Below, piece after piece: positions 8,878 through 16,759 of a DNA stretch of 58,104 bases. This stretch comes from an uncultured Pseudoflavonifractor sp. (GTDB lineage Bacteria; Bacillota; Clostridia; Oscillospirales; Oscillospiraceae), in NCBI GenBank assembly GCA_947577065.1, contig CANPTT010000011.1:1-58104 (forward strand). The letters run 5' to 3'. Numbering within the stretch: the first letter of the stretch is position 1; each line of letters begins with the position of its first letter. Made by a program: the position numbers and the translations under genes. The notes under the pieces are model-generated. The model ran no database searches. It saw nothing but the letters and a program-made list of their open reading frames with translations, and was not told where the DNA came from.

Positions 8878-11022
8878 TTACAGGTCCAGGTCTATGGTCT
8901 CCGCGTCCTCCGGAGGCGTGGTCCGGGGGGCGTCCTTGACCTCTTTCCGGTCTGAGGTCATTTCCATATCCAGCTCAAATTGATTCTTCCATTGGAACTG
9001 AACCTTCCCGGCGGCGTGGTCCCCACTGCGGGTGCTTTGGGCGGTCTCCCGGAAATCAAAAAGGTTCAAAGCCCATGTCGTCAGGGCCGTCTCTCCAGGG
9101 CCAAACCATTCGTTGTCCACCACTGCGGCCGCGATGGCGTCCATGTCGGGCCGGATCGCCGCTGTGTAGGTGGTCTTTCCATCCCTGCTGACGGAAAAGC
9201 TCAGGTCATACTCCCGGAAATACCTTCTTTCCACCGGCTCCTCATCGTCCCAAGGATAGGCGTTCTCCATATCGTTCAGCAACCCATTCACGGCGTCGGT
9301 ATTCAAGCTCCAAGTCAGGGTCCCGCCCCGCTCGGTCATGGTGTGGGGCCCAAAGAAGGTATTCAGCATACTCCGGATCTCCGCAAGGGTATTGTAGCTG
9401 CTCCAAGCGCCGAGATAATTGTCGGCGCTGTCCGCCAGCATCCAAGCGTAAAGAAGGTCGTTGATGCCCGCCTCCCCGGCTTGGAAGGCCGCCAAGCCCT
9501 CGGCCACCACGGACAGATCCCAGTCGGGAATAGCGAAGTGGAACCAAGCGTCCTCGCTGACCGTCTCATCCAAAATGGACAGCAGGGGGAAATTCCAATA
9601 AAATTCCCCTGTCTCCCAGTCCGTCAGAAGCTGAAGCTTGCACCCGCCCAGCAGGGTCTTGAGATTCTGGAAGGTGAACTTGGGAAGCTCCCGCTCCAGC
9701 ACGTTCTTCGTGTTCTGGCTCAGTAGGTCCCACAACTGGGCGGCGTTCACCGTCAGGGTCAGGTCCATCTGGCTGTCCTTCGTCAGGACATCCACCTTAG
9801 CGGTGAGAGTGTAGGTCTTGTCCCCATCCAAGGAGTTGAAGGTGGTCAGGTCAAAGTCATAGGTCCCGGTGGTCCGGTAGCTCTGCCCCTCTTTGACCTG
9901 AGAGGCGGAGAGGATTCGGCGGAGCAGCTCTTCAAACTGGGAAAGGTCGCAGGGGACATATTCCTCCTCCCACGTCAGCTCCTCCGTGGCCTCGTCATAG
10001 TCATAATTGCGCAGGATCGTGCCCTGAAGGAGCCGTTCCCGGTCCAAAAGCACCACCTCGTTGTTCGGGCTGTTCCAAGTCACGTCCCAGCCTGCGGCCT
10101 CAGCAGCGGAGCGGAGGGCTACAGGTCCGTCGGCGGCGGGATAGTTGGTGCCCAAAAGGGCGTTTACCGTCTCCGCGTCGGCATAGGTCACGCCGTTTTC
10201 GGCGGTGAGGACCGCGTCATACTGGGTCTCGCCGTTGACCACCACGGTAAGGGCGGAATCATCGTACTCCCACTCAAGGTTCCAAAACCAAGCGTTTTCG
10301 TCCACATAGCTGACAAACATAGCCTCTACAAACTCCTCTTGAGAGAGGATACAGGCGGAGTCCATATAGTCCTGCTTGCTGGGCCAAAAGTCGAAGCCTT
10401 CTGCGAACCAAGCCTCGGGGTCAAACTCCGCCCATTGATCGGGATAGGTCTCCTGATACCACGCAAAGTCCCCGTGGACCATCTCCCGCAGTAAGCGCTT
10501 TTCAGCATACCACGCCAGCAGGGCGGGACGTACCTCCTCCTCGGTATCTATGTCGTAGTCCTCCATGTACTGCCCGGCGGGGGTCAGGGTCTGGGTGTAG
10601 CCCAGCTTGGCCAGCAGCGCCTCGTCGGTCAAGGCCTCCAGCTCTCCGGGGTGGGCGGCGGAGTATGCGTCCACAAGGTAAACCTCATAGGCGTCTCGGA
10701 CCTCCTCATAGACCGGGCCAAAGTCAAAGGCGTTGTCCTGGTAGTAGGTCCACAGGTTTTCCTTAAAGGCTTCTTGGTCCTCCAGTTCCATCCACTTCAT
10801 ATACTCTTCCTTGTCCCGCCAAGGATAGGTCTCGGCAAAATAGGCGTCGGGGTCAAAGGCCTCGTAAAGCTCCGGGTGGTCCGCCACATATTGGTCCCGG
10901 AATTCCTCCTCGCTCAGGATCGGAGCCGCCGCCGGGGGCTCGTCCGCCAAGGCCGGGACGGCAAGAGATACCGCCAAGGAAAGAGATAGCGCAAAGGATA
11001 GCAGCTTTTTCATAGTTTTCAT
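8878..11022 (-). CDS. Secreted protein with duplicated FDPxAYF module and weak stalk-like domain, cassette member E
   Basis: The 714-residue protein starts at the ATG with AGGAGG nine bases upstream and has a signal peptide (1-27, MKTMKKLLSFALSLSLAVSL). Two copies of one acidic, aromatic-rich module are visible: residues 37-97 (LYEAFDPDAYFAETYPW ... AFKENLWTYY) and 185-242 (QWAEFDPEAWFAEGF ... EFVEAMFVSYV). Between them lies YSAAHPGELEALTDEALLAKL, which is also in member D. Residues 256-330 look like a degenerate stalk domain (LTVVVNGETQYDAVLTAENG, LRSAAEAAGWDVTWN). The C-terminal half (about 380-690) seems beta-rich and I do not recognise it; DUF1266 is absent. It lies 44 bp downstream of the topoisomerase B gene and is the first cassette gene transcribed. 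Function unknown. Confidence 0.8.
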   Translation of the reverse strand: MKTMKKLLSFALSLSLAVSLAVPALADEPPAAAPILSEEEFRDQYVADHPELYEAFDPDAYFAETYPWRDKEEYMKWMELEDQEAFKENLWTYYQDNAFDFGPVYEEVRDAYEVYLVDAYSAAHPGELEALTDEALLAKLGYTQTLTPAGQYMEDYDIDTEEEVRPALLAWYAEKRLLREMVHGDFAWYQETYPDQWAEFDPEAWFAEGFDFWPSKQDYMDSACILSQEEFVEAMFVSYVDENAWFWNLEWEYDDSALTVVVNGETQYDAVLTAENGVTYADAETVNALLGTNYPAADGPVALRSAAEAAGWDVTWNSPNNEVVLLDRERLLQGTILRNYDYDEATEELTWEEEYVPCDLSQFEELLRRILSASQVKEGQSYRTTGTYDFDLTTFNSLDGDKTYTLTAKVDVLTKDSQMDLTLTVNAAQLWDLLSQNTKNVLERELPKFTFQNLKTLLGGCKLQLLTDWETGEFYWNFPLLSILDETVSEDAWFHFAIPDWDLSVVAEGLAAFQAGEAGINDLLYAWMLADSADNYLGAWSSYNTLAEIRSMLNTFFGPHTMTERGGTLTWSLNTDAVNGLLNDMENAYPWDDEEPVERRYFREYDLSFSVSRDGKTTYTAAIRPDMDAIAAAVVDNEWFGPGETALTTWALNLFDFRETAQSTRSGDHAAGKVQFQWKNQFELDMEMTSDRKEVKDAPRTTPPEDAETIDLDL

Positions 11023-11066
11023 TTGGGAATACCTCCTTAACTATTTTGAATGGGTCGCCCCATTTT

Positions 11067-13055
11067 TTACGAGATATCCGCCAATTCCAAAAATTCGTGG
11101 CCGTGCTCGGCGATGTGGTCCTTCCGGCCCTGAAGGTTGTCCCCCAGCAGCAGGTCGAACATTTGGGCGGTGGCCTCCGCGTCCTCAGGCATGACCTTGA
11201 TGAGGCGTCTTGTCTCCGGGTTCATGGTGGTCAGCCACATCATCTCAGGCTCGTTCTCGCCCAGTCCCTTGGAGCGCTGGATGACCGGCTTTTTCCCCGG
11301 GCCGATCTCCTTGACGATGTCATCCTTCTCCTTATTGGAGTAGGCAAACCAGGTCTTTTCCTTATGGGTGATCTCATAAAGGGGGGATTCCGCGATATAT
11401 ACATATCCCCGCTTGATCAGGGTGGGGGTGAGACGCCAGAGCATGGTCAGGATCAGGGTCCGGATCTGGTAGCCGTCCACGTCGGCGTCGGTGCAGATGA
11501 CCACCTTGTTCCAGCGCAGGTTCATCAGGTCAAAGGCCGCCAGGTCCTTGGCCTTCTTGTCGCTGACCTCCACGCCGCAGCCCAGCACCTTCATCAGGTC
11601 GGTGATGATCTCACTTTTGAAGATCCGGGCGTAGTCCGCCTTCAGGCAGTTCAGGATCTTGCCCCGGACGGGCATGATGCCCTGGAACTCCGCGTCCCGG
11701 CTAAGCTTCACGCTGCCCAAAGCCGAATCGCCCTCCACGATGTAAAGCTCCCGGCGCTCCGGGTCCTTGGTGCGACAGTCCACAAACTTCTGGACCCGGT
11801 TGGCAAGATCCATGGTGCCGGTGAGCTTTTTCTTGATATTCAGCCGGGCCTTTTCCGCGCTCTCCCGGCTTCTTTTGTTGATAAGGACCTGCTCGGCAAT
11901 CTTCTGGGCGTCGAAGGGGTTCTCGATGAAGTAGACCTCCATCTGGGCCTTGAGAAACTCGGTCATGGCGTCCTGGACGAACTTGTTGCTGATGGCCTTT
12001 TTGGTCTGGTTTTCGTAGGAGGTCTGGGTGGAGAAGTTGTTGCTCACCAGAACAAGGCAGTCCTCCACGTCCTGCCAGGTGACCTTGCTCTCGTTTTTCT
12101 GGTATTTCCCCTGCTGCTTCAGGTAGCCGTCAATGGCGGAGACCAGGGCGGAGCGGGTGGCCTTCTCCGGGGAGCCGCCGTGCTCCAGCCAGGAGGAGTT
12201 GTGGTAGTGTTCGATGACCTGCACCGTGTTAGAAAAGCACAGGGACACGGAGAGCTTGACCTTGTACTCCGGCTTATCCTCCCGGTCCCGGCCCTTCCGC
12301 TCGGTCTGCCAGAAGACGGGAGCGGTCAGGGCGTTCTCCCCGGAGAGCTCCTTGACGTAGTCCTGGATACCGTTCTCATAGAGGAAGTCGGTGGTCTCGA
12401 ATTTCCCCGGAGTCACCTCGTTTTTGAAGCGGAAGGTGACCCCGGCGTTGACCACCGCCTGGCGCTTCATCACGTCGGTGTAGTACTCGGGGGGGATGGC
12501 GATGTCGGTAAAGACCTCCAGGTCGGGCTTCCAGCGGATGGTGGTGCCCGTCTTTTTCCCCTGGTCGGTCTCCTCCTCGTGGAGCCCGCCTACGTTCTCT
12601 CCCTTTTCAAAGTGGAGGGTATACTTTTTCCCGTCCCGGCGGACGGTGACGTCCATGTACTCGCTGGCGTACTGGGTGGCGCAGGAGCCCAATCCATTCA
12701 GGCCCAGGGAGTACTCGTAGTTGTCGTCCCCGCCGCCGTACTTGCCGCCGGCGTAAAGCTCGCAGAACACCAGCTCCCAGTTGAACTTCTGCTCCTTCTC
12801 GTTCCAGGCCACGGGGCAGCCCCGGCCCTGGTCGATGACCTCGATGGACTGGTCCAGAAACCGGGTGACGGTGATGAGGCTGCCGTGGCCCTCCTTGGCC
12901 TCGTCGATGGCGTTGGACAGAATTTCAAAGACGGCGTGTTCGCAGCCGTCCAGCCCGTCGGAGCCAAAGATGACCCCGGGGCGTTTCCGCACCCGGTCGG
13001 CCCCCTTCAGGGAGGAGATGGAGGTATTGTCATATTGTGGTTTTACGCTTGCCAT
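11067..13055 (-). CDS. Type IIA DNA topoisomerase B subunit, divergent ParE-like
   Basis: This is the ATPase and TOPRIM subunit that powers strand passage with the A subunit encoded at 1-1501. Of 662 residues, the GHKL ATPase signature is at about 44-55 (EILSNAIDEAKEG), the ATP-lid glycines near 103-124 (GGKYGGGDD, GLNGLGS), and TOPRIM at 441-528 (EGDSALGS and DADVDG, both acidic metal-binding motifs intact). IQRSKGLGE near 592 is the conserved C-terminal motif. The usual EGDSAGGSAKQGRDR...LPLRGKILNVE stretch is changed to SALGSVKLSRD, MPVRGKILNCLKAD and a VLGCGVEV insertion, so this is not an ordinary GyrB. Five secreted-protein genes separate it from its partner. The start ATG at 13055 has only a weak GAGGG site. 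Confidence 0.88.
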   Translation of the reverse strand: MASVKPQYDNTSISSLKGADRVRKRPGVIFGSDGLDGCEHAVFEILSNAIDEAKEGHGSLITVTRFLDQSIEVIDQGRGCPVAWNEKEQKFNWELVFCELYAGGKYGGGDDNYEYSLGLNGLGSCATQYASEYMDVTVRRDGKKYTLHFEKGENVGGLHEEETDQGKKTGTTIRWKPDLEVFTDIAIPPEYYTDVMKRQAVVNAGVTFRFKNEVTPGKFETTDFLYENGIQDYVKELSGENALTAPVFWQTERKGRDREDKPEYKVKLSVSLCFSNTVQVIEHYHNSSWLEHGGSPEKATRSALVSAIDGYLKQQGKYQKNESKVTWQDVEDCLVLVSNNFSTQTSYENQTKKAISNKFVQDAMTEFLKAQMEVYFIENPFDAQKIAEQVLINKRSRESAEKARLNIKKKLTGTMDLANRVQKFVDCRTKDPERRELYIVEGDSALGSVKLSRDAEFQGIMPVRGKILNCLKADYARIFKSEIITDLMKVLGCGVEVSDKKAKDLAAFDLMNLRWNKVVICTDADVDGYQIRTLILTMLWRLTPTLIKRGYVYIAESPLYEITHKEKTWFAYSNKEKDDIVKEIGPGKKPVIQRSKGLGENEPEMMWLTTMNPETRRLIKVMPEDAEATAQMFDLLLGDNLQGRKDHIAEHGHEFLELADIS

Positions 13056-13077
13056 TGGCTTTCCCTCGCTGTATAAT
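13049..13077 (+). promoter_or_regulatory. Candidate promoter of the M29 aminopeptidase gene
   Basis: TTGCCA at 13049-13054 and TATAAT at 13072-13077 are 17 bp apart. The -35 overlaps the start codon of the divergent topoisomerase gene, so the two transcripts share an AT-rich control region of about 140 bp. Confidence 0.5.
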
Positions 13078-13119
13078 CAAGTTATGCCTTATAAAAAGGC
13101 GCATATCAATTCAATATAT

Positions 13120-13149
13120 AGTATATCATAACGGGTCAAGTTCCCACAA
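13120..13149 (-). promoter_or_regulatory. Candidate promoter of the topoisomerase/stalk operon
   Basis: On the minus strand TTGTGG (13144-13149) and TATACT (13120-13125) are 18 bp apart, and TGA directly before the -10 gives an extended -10. Transcription would start about 60 bases before the 13055 start codon. No other good promoter was seen within the five short gaps of the downstream block, so it may drive all seven genes. It is a pattern match only. Confidence 0.4.
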
Positions 13150-13193
13150 GTGCCCTTTTTTTCCATTTTCACACGCAGGAAAGGATGATTTTC

Positions 13194-14435
13194 ATGTCTC
13201 TGGAAGCACAGCTGCAAAATTATGCCCGACTCCTCATCCGTACCGGCTGCGCCCTGAAGCCGGGGCAGGAGGTACTGCTCACCGCTCCGGTGGAGGCCGC
13301 CCCCTTCGCCCGGATGGTGGTGCAGGAGGCCTGGGAGGCCGGGGCCGGAGGGGTCACGGTGGAGTGGGTGGACGATACGGTAAGCCGCCTGAAGTACCTC
13401 CACGCGCCCCAGTCCGCCTTTGAGAAGGTCCCCGAGTGGCTGGCCCTCCAGCGCAACAGTATCGCCCAGAAGGGCGGGGTCATCCTCTCTCTGGAGGGGG
13501 ACGATCCCGACGGTATGGCGGGGGTGGACCCCAGCCGCTTCACCGCCTGGTCCCGGGCGGTCCACCGGGACTGCAAGGCCTTCTATGACGGGATGGACCT
13601 GGGGCGCAACGTCTGGTGTATCGCCGGGGCCGCCACCCCCGCCTGGGCCAGGAAGGTGTTCCCCGGTATCAGCGAACCGGAGGCCATGGAAAAGCTGTGG
13701 AGGGCCATCCTCTCCACCGCCCGCTCCGACGGGCCCGACCCGGCAAAGGCCTGGACCGAGCACTCCGCCGCTTTCCAGCGGCGGGTGAAGCTCCTCAACG
13801 CCCGGCAGTTTGACGCCCTCCGCTATACCGCAGCCAATGGCACCGACTTTACCGTGGGGCTGAACAAAAATCACGTCTGGGCTGGGGGCGGGGCCGAAAC
13901 GGTGGATGGGACCTGGTTTTTCCCCAACATGCCCACTGAAGAGATCTTCACCACCCCCCACCGGGACCGGGCCCAGGGCATCGTCCACTCCGCCCTTCCC
14001 CTCAATTACAACGGGGGGCTGATCCAGGATTTCTGGATCCGGTTTGAGGACGGCAAGGCGGTGGACTGCGGGGCCGCCCAGGGCCTTGAGCTGCTGAAAA
14101 GCATTCTGGCGGTGGACGAGGGAGCCAAGCATTTGGGGGAGGTGGCTTTGGTGCCTCACGCTTCCCCTATCGCCCAGACGGGGATATTGTTCTACTCCAC
14201 CCTCTACGATGAGAACGCCGCCTGCCATCTGGCTTTGGGCAAGGGCTTCCCCGAGTGCGTGGAGGGGGGATTGGAGATGGATGAGGAGGCCCTGAAGGCC
14301 CACAATGTGAACCTCTCCGCCACCCACGTGGACTTTATGATCGGCACCGCCGACCTGTCCATTACCGGTATCCTGTCCGACGGGGCGGAGGTCCCGGTGT
14401 TCCGGGAGGGAAACTGGGCCGGGGAGTTTATCTGA
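13194..14435 (+). CDS. M29 family aminopeptidase (AmpS/PepS type)
   Basis: A 413-residue metallo-aminopeptidase that removes N-terminal residues from peptides in the cytoplasm; no signal peptide is present. The ATG at 13194 is chosen because GGAAAGG lies nine bases upstream, whereas the ATG at 13185 abuts it. Expected dinuclear metal ligands of the family fall in place: the Glu in PTEEIF (about 249-250), Glu316 in GEVALVP, His345 in ENAACHLALG, and His378/Asp380 in SATHVDFMIG. Length is typical. The next gene, RraA-like, follows 52 bp later on the same strand and may be cotranscribed. With two peptide or amino acid importers nearby, a role in peptide utilisation is plausible but inferred. Confidence 0.9.
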   Translation: MSLEAQLQNYARLLIRTGCALKPGQEVLLTAPVEAAPFARMVVQEAWEAGAGGVTVEWVDDTVSRLKYLHAPQSAFEKVPEWLALQRNSIAQKGGVILSLEGDDPDGMAGVDPSRFTAWSRAVHRDCKAFYDGMDLGRNVWCIAGAATPAWARKVFPGISEPEAMEKLWRAILSTARSDGPDPAKAWTEHSAAFQRRVKLLNARQFDALRYTAANGTDFTVGLNKNHVWAGGGAETVDGTWFFPNMPTEEIFTTPHRDRAQGIVHSALPLNYNGGLIQDFWIRFEDGKAVDCGAAQGLELLKSILAVDEGAKHLGEVALVPHASPIAQTGILFYSTLYDENAACHLALGKGFPECVEGGLEMDEEALKAHNVNLSATHVDFMIGTADLSITGILSDGAEVPVFREGNWAGEFI

Positions 14436-14487
14436 CCCCCTGACGCGCCCAAAGCCGTTTTTTAAAAATAAAAAGGAGGGCCCGAGC

Positions 14488-15147
14488 ATGCGGTATACAC
14501 AGAACCAGCTGGACAAGCTGACCCAGGAGCTCTACGTGGCGGTGGTGGCCGACATTCTGGATGAGCTGGAGGAAAAGGATTTTTGTCTTTCGGGGGATCT
14601 GCGCCCCATGAAAAACAGCGGCAAATTCCTGGGCTACGCCCGGACTCTCTACGCCGTGGACGTTTTTGCCGTTCCGGAAAAGCCCTACCAGAAGGACCTG
14701 GAGTTTCTGGACAGTCTGGAGCCGGGGGACGTGGTGGTGACCACCGTCAACGGCTGCAACCACAACGGTTACATTGGGGAGCTGCTCTCCACCGCCTGTA
14801 TGGTCCGGGGGGCCAGGGGCTGTGTGCTGGACGGCCATGCCAGGGACCTGGCCTTCATTGACCTGGAGGAATTCCCCATCTACTGCCGGGGGACCAACCC
14901 CCTGGACTCCAAGGGCCGGGTGGACGCGGTGAGCGCGGACGAGCCCATGCTCTGCGGCGGGGTCCTCATCCGCCCCGGAGACCTGATCTTTGCCGACGAG
15001 GACGGCATTGTCCGGATCCCCGCCGAAAAGATCGAGCCCGTCATCCGTCTCGCCACAGAAAAGGTCCGGGGGGAAAACACCGTCCGGGAGGAGCTGCGCG
15101 GGGGCGCTTCGGTAAAGGCCACCTTCGACAAATACGGGATCCTGTGA
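14488..15147 (+). CDS. RraA family protein (HMG/CHA aldolase-like)
   Basis: A 219-residue protein of the RraA / 4-hydroxy-4-methyl-2-oxoglutarate aldolase fold, sometimes annotated as demethylmenaquinone methyltransferase. The family signature is visible as GELLSTACMVRGARG (97-111) followed by VLDGHARDL (113-121), which carries the Arg-Asp that binds substrate and divalent metal in the aldolases. GDLIFADEDGIVRIP near 185 is the second conserved block. The start has AAGGAGGG in good position. The family includes both aldolases and RNase E inhibitors; the latter role is unlikely in a Firmicute. The true substrate cannot be read from sequence. Confidence 0.85.
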   Translation: MRYTQNQLDKLTQELYVAVVADILDELEEKDFCLSGDLRPMKNSGKFLGYARTLYAVDVFAVPEKPYQKDLEFLDSLEPGDVVVTTVNGCNHNGYIGELLSTACMVRGARGCVLDGHARDLAFIDLEEFPIYCRGTNPLDSKGRVDAVSADEPMLCGGVLIRPGDLIFADEDGIVRIPAEKIEPVIRLATEKVRGENTVREELRGGASVKATFDKYGIL

Positions 15148-15151
15148 GAAA

Positions 15152-15220
15152 CGCGGGGCAATGCCCCGCGGCGGCAGGAGCAGAAAAGGAGCCCGGCGAC
15201 TGGCAGTCGCCGGGCTCCTT
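15152..15220. terminator. Bidirectional terminator between RraA-like gene and livF
   Basis: Two stem-loops lie between convergent genes. The first is CGCGGGG/CCCCGCG (15152-15170). The second has a perfect 16-bp stem (15186-15201 with 15205-15220, AAGGAGCCCGGCGACT on the left) and a 3-base loop. On the minus strand it is followed by TTTTCTG, and on the plus strand by a T-rich tract, so it can serve both transcripts. Confidence 0.85.
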
Positions 15221-15228
15221 GTTTCCTT

Positions 15229-15924
15229 TTATCCCAAATACGCCTTTTTGACCGCCTCGTTCCGCAGCAGCTCCTCCCCCGTTCCGGAGAGGGTGATGCG
15301 GCCGGTCTCCAGCACATAGGCAAGGTCCGCGGTGTGGAGGGCCATGTTGGCGTTCTGCTCGATGAGAAGGATGGTCACCCCCTGGTCGTTGATCTTCTTG
15401 ATGATGGAGAAAATGTCCTTCACCACCAGGGGGGCAAGGCCCAGGGAGGGCTCATCCATCATCATCAGCTTGGGCCGTGACATGAGGGCCCGGCCCACGG
15501 CCAGCATCTGCTGCTCACCGCCTGAGAGGGTCCCCGCCGCCTGCCAGGAGCGCTCCTTCAGCCGGGGAAACAGGGAGTAGACCCACTCCAGGTCATGGTC
15601 CAGGCTGTCGGTGCGGAGATAGGCCCCGATCTTCAGGTTCTCCAACACGGTGAGGTCGGGGAACACGTGCCGCCCCTCCGGGACCAGCGTGATCCCCTTG
15701 GAGACGATGCGGTCCGGGGACAGGGCGGTAATATCCTCAGCCTGAAGCCGGATGCGGCCCGTAGCCGGCTTCACCAGGCCCGCGATGGTCCGCAGGATCG
15801 TGGATTTGCCCGCGCCGTTGGCGCCGATGAGGGTGACGATCTTCCCCTCCGGCACCTCAAAATCAATGCCCTTAACAGCCTCAATGCCGCCGTAGTTCAC
15901 CCGCAGGTCATCTATTTTAAGCAT
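15229..15924 (-). CDS. livF: Branched-chain amino acid ABC transporter ATPase LivF
   Basis: One of two ATPases that power the high-affinity branched-chain amino acid importer at the cytoplasmic membrane. It is 231 residues. Walker A is IGANGAGKST, the signature LSGGEQQMLAVGRALM and Walker B LMMMDEPSLGL. The ATG at 15924 (MLKIDDLRVNYGGIEAV) is the family start and overlaps the end of livG by eight bases; the longer frame upstream reads through livG. LivF proteins are short and end soon after the D-loop and switch His region, as here. It is the last gene of the livJHMGF order and is followed by a strong terminator. Confidence 0.95.
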   Translation of the reverse strand: MLKIDDLRVNYGGIEAVKGIDFEVPEGKIVTLIGANGAGKSTILRTIAGLVKPATGRIRLQAEDITALSPDRIVSKGITLVPEGRHVFPDLTVLENLKIGAYLRTDSLDHDLEWVYSLFPRLKERSWQAAGTLSGGEQQMLAVGRALMSRPKLMMMDEPSLGLAPLVVKDIFSIIKKINDQGVTILLIEQNANMALHTADLAYVLETGRITLSGTGEELLRNEAVKKAYLG

Positions 15925-16759
15925 CGTCAGCCACCCCCAAATACGCCTGGATGACCCGCGGATCGTTCTGCACCTCAGCGGGCGTTCCCTGGGCGATGAG
16001 CTTGCCAAAGTCCAGGACATAGATCCGGTCGGAGATCTGCATGACCAGGTCCATGTGGTGCTCGATCATGAAGATGGTCAGGTCGTATTCCGAGCGGATC
16101 TGCTTGATAAAGTCGGTCAGCTCCTGTGTCTCCTGAGGGTTCATACCCGCAGCGGGCTCATCCAGAAGGAGAAGCTTTGGATCGGTAGCCAGGGCCCGGG
16201 CGATCTCCAGCCTTCTCTGGAGGCCGTAGGGCAGGCTCCCGGCGATCTCATCCTTTAGGTGGACCAGATTCTGCTCCTCCAGGAGGGCCATGGCCTCCTC
16301 CCTCATCCGCTTTTCCTCCCTGGCGTTAAGACGGAAGGTGGCGGAGAGAAAGTTCTGCTTTGCACGCATATGCTTGGCGATAAGAACATTGTCAAAGACG
16401 GTGAGAGAGCCGAACAGGCGGATATTCTGGAAAGTCCGGGCAATACCCAGAGCGGTGATATGGTCGGGGGTTGGGCTCAGCTTCTGGGTAAACATGCCCC
16501 GGTGCTCCCCGGCGTACATCTTCTGCATCTTGCCCTGAGGGTAATTTTCCACCATGGGCTGTCCCAGGAAGGATACCCGGCCGTTGGTGGGCTCATAGAC
16601 TCCGGTAACGCAGTTGAAGGCCGTGGTCTTGCCCGCCCCGTTGGGACCGATGAGGGCCACGATCTCCCCCTTGTCCACGTGGAGGGTCAGGTCGTTTACC
16701 GCCACCACGCCGCCAAACTGCATGGTCACGTGCTCGACTTGGAGAACATTCTCGCTCAT
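15917..16759 (-). CDS. livG: Branched-chain amino acid ABC transporter ATPase LivG
   Basis: The second ATPase of the importer, 280 residues. It has Walker A LIGPNGAGKTT, the signature PYGLQRRLEIARALA and Walker B LLLLDEPAAGMNP. The AGMNPQET motif after Walker B and the long segment between Walker A and signature are typical of LivG. The ATG overlaps the livM stop as ATGA, so the two are translationally coupled. Confidence 0.95.
   Translation of the reverse strand: MSENVLQVEHVTMQFGGVVAVNDLTLHVDKGEIVALIGPNGAGKTTAFNCVTGVYEPTNGRVSFLGQPMVENYPQGKMQKMYAGEHRGMFTQKLSPTPDHITALGIARTFQNIRLFGSLTVFDNVLIAKHMRAKQNFLSATFRLNAREEKRMREEAMALLEEQNLVHLKDEIAGSLPYGLQRRLEIARALATDPKLLLLDEPAAGMNPQETQELTDFIKQIRSEYDLTIFMIEHHMDLVMQISDRIYVLDFGKLIAQGTPAEVQNDPRVIQAYLGVADDA

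Noticed and set aside
11046-13076. 676-residue plus-strand frame opposite the topoisomerase B gene
   Set aside because: Pure antisense of a GHKL/TOPRIM protein, with no ribosome site or recognisable domain.
13085-13099. GCCTT-AAGGC stem in the divergent region before the aminopeptidase
   Set aside because: Only five base pairs, no T-run and no regulatory family match; too weak to list.
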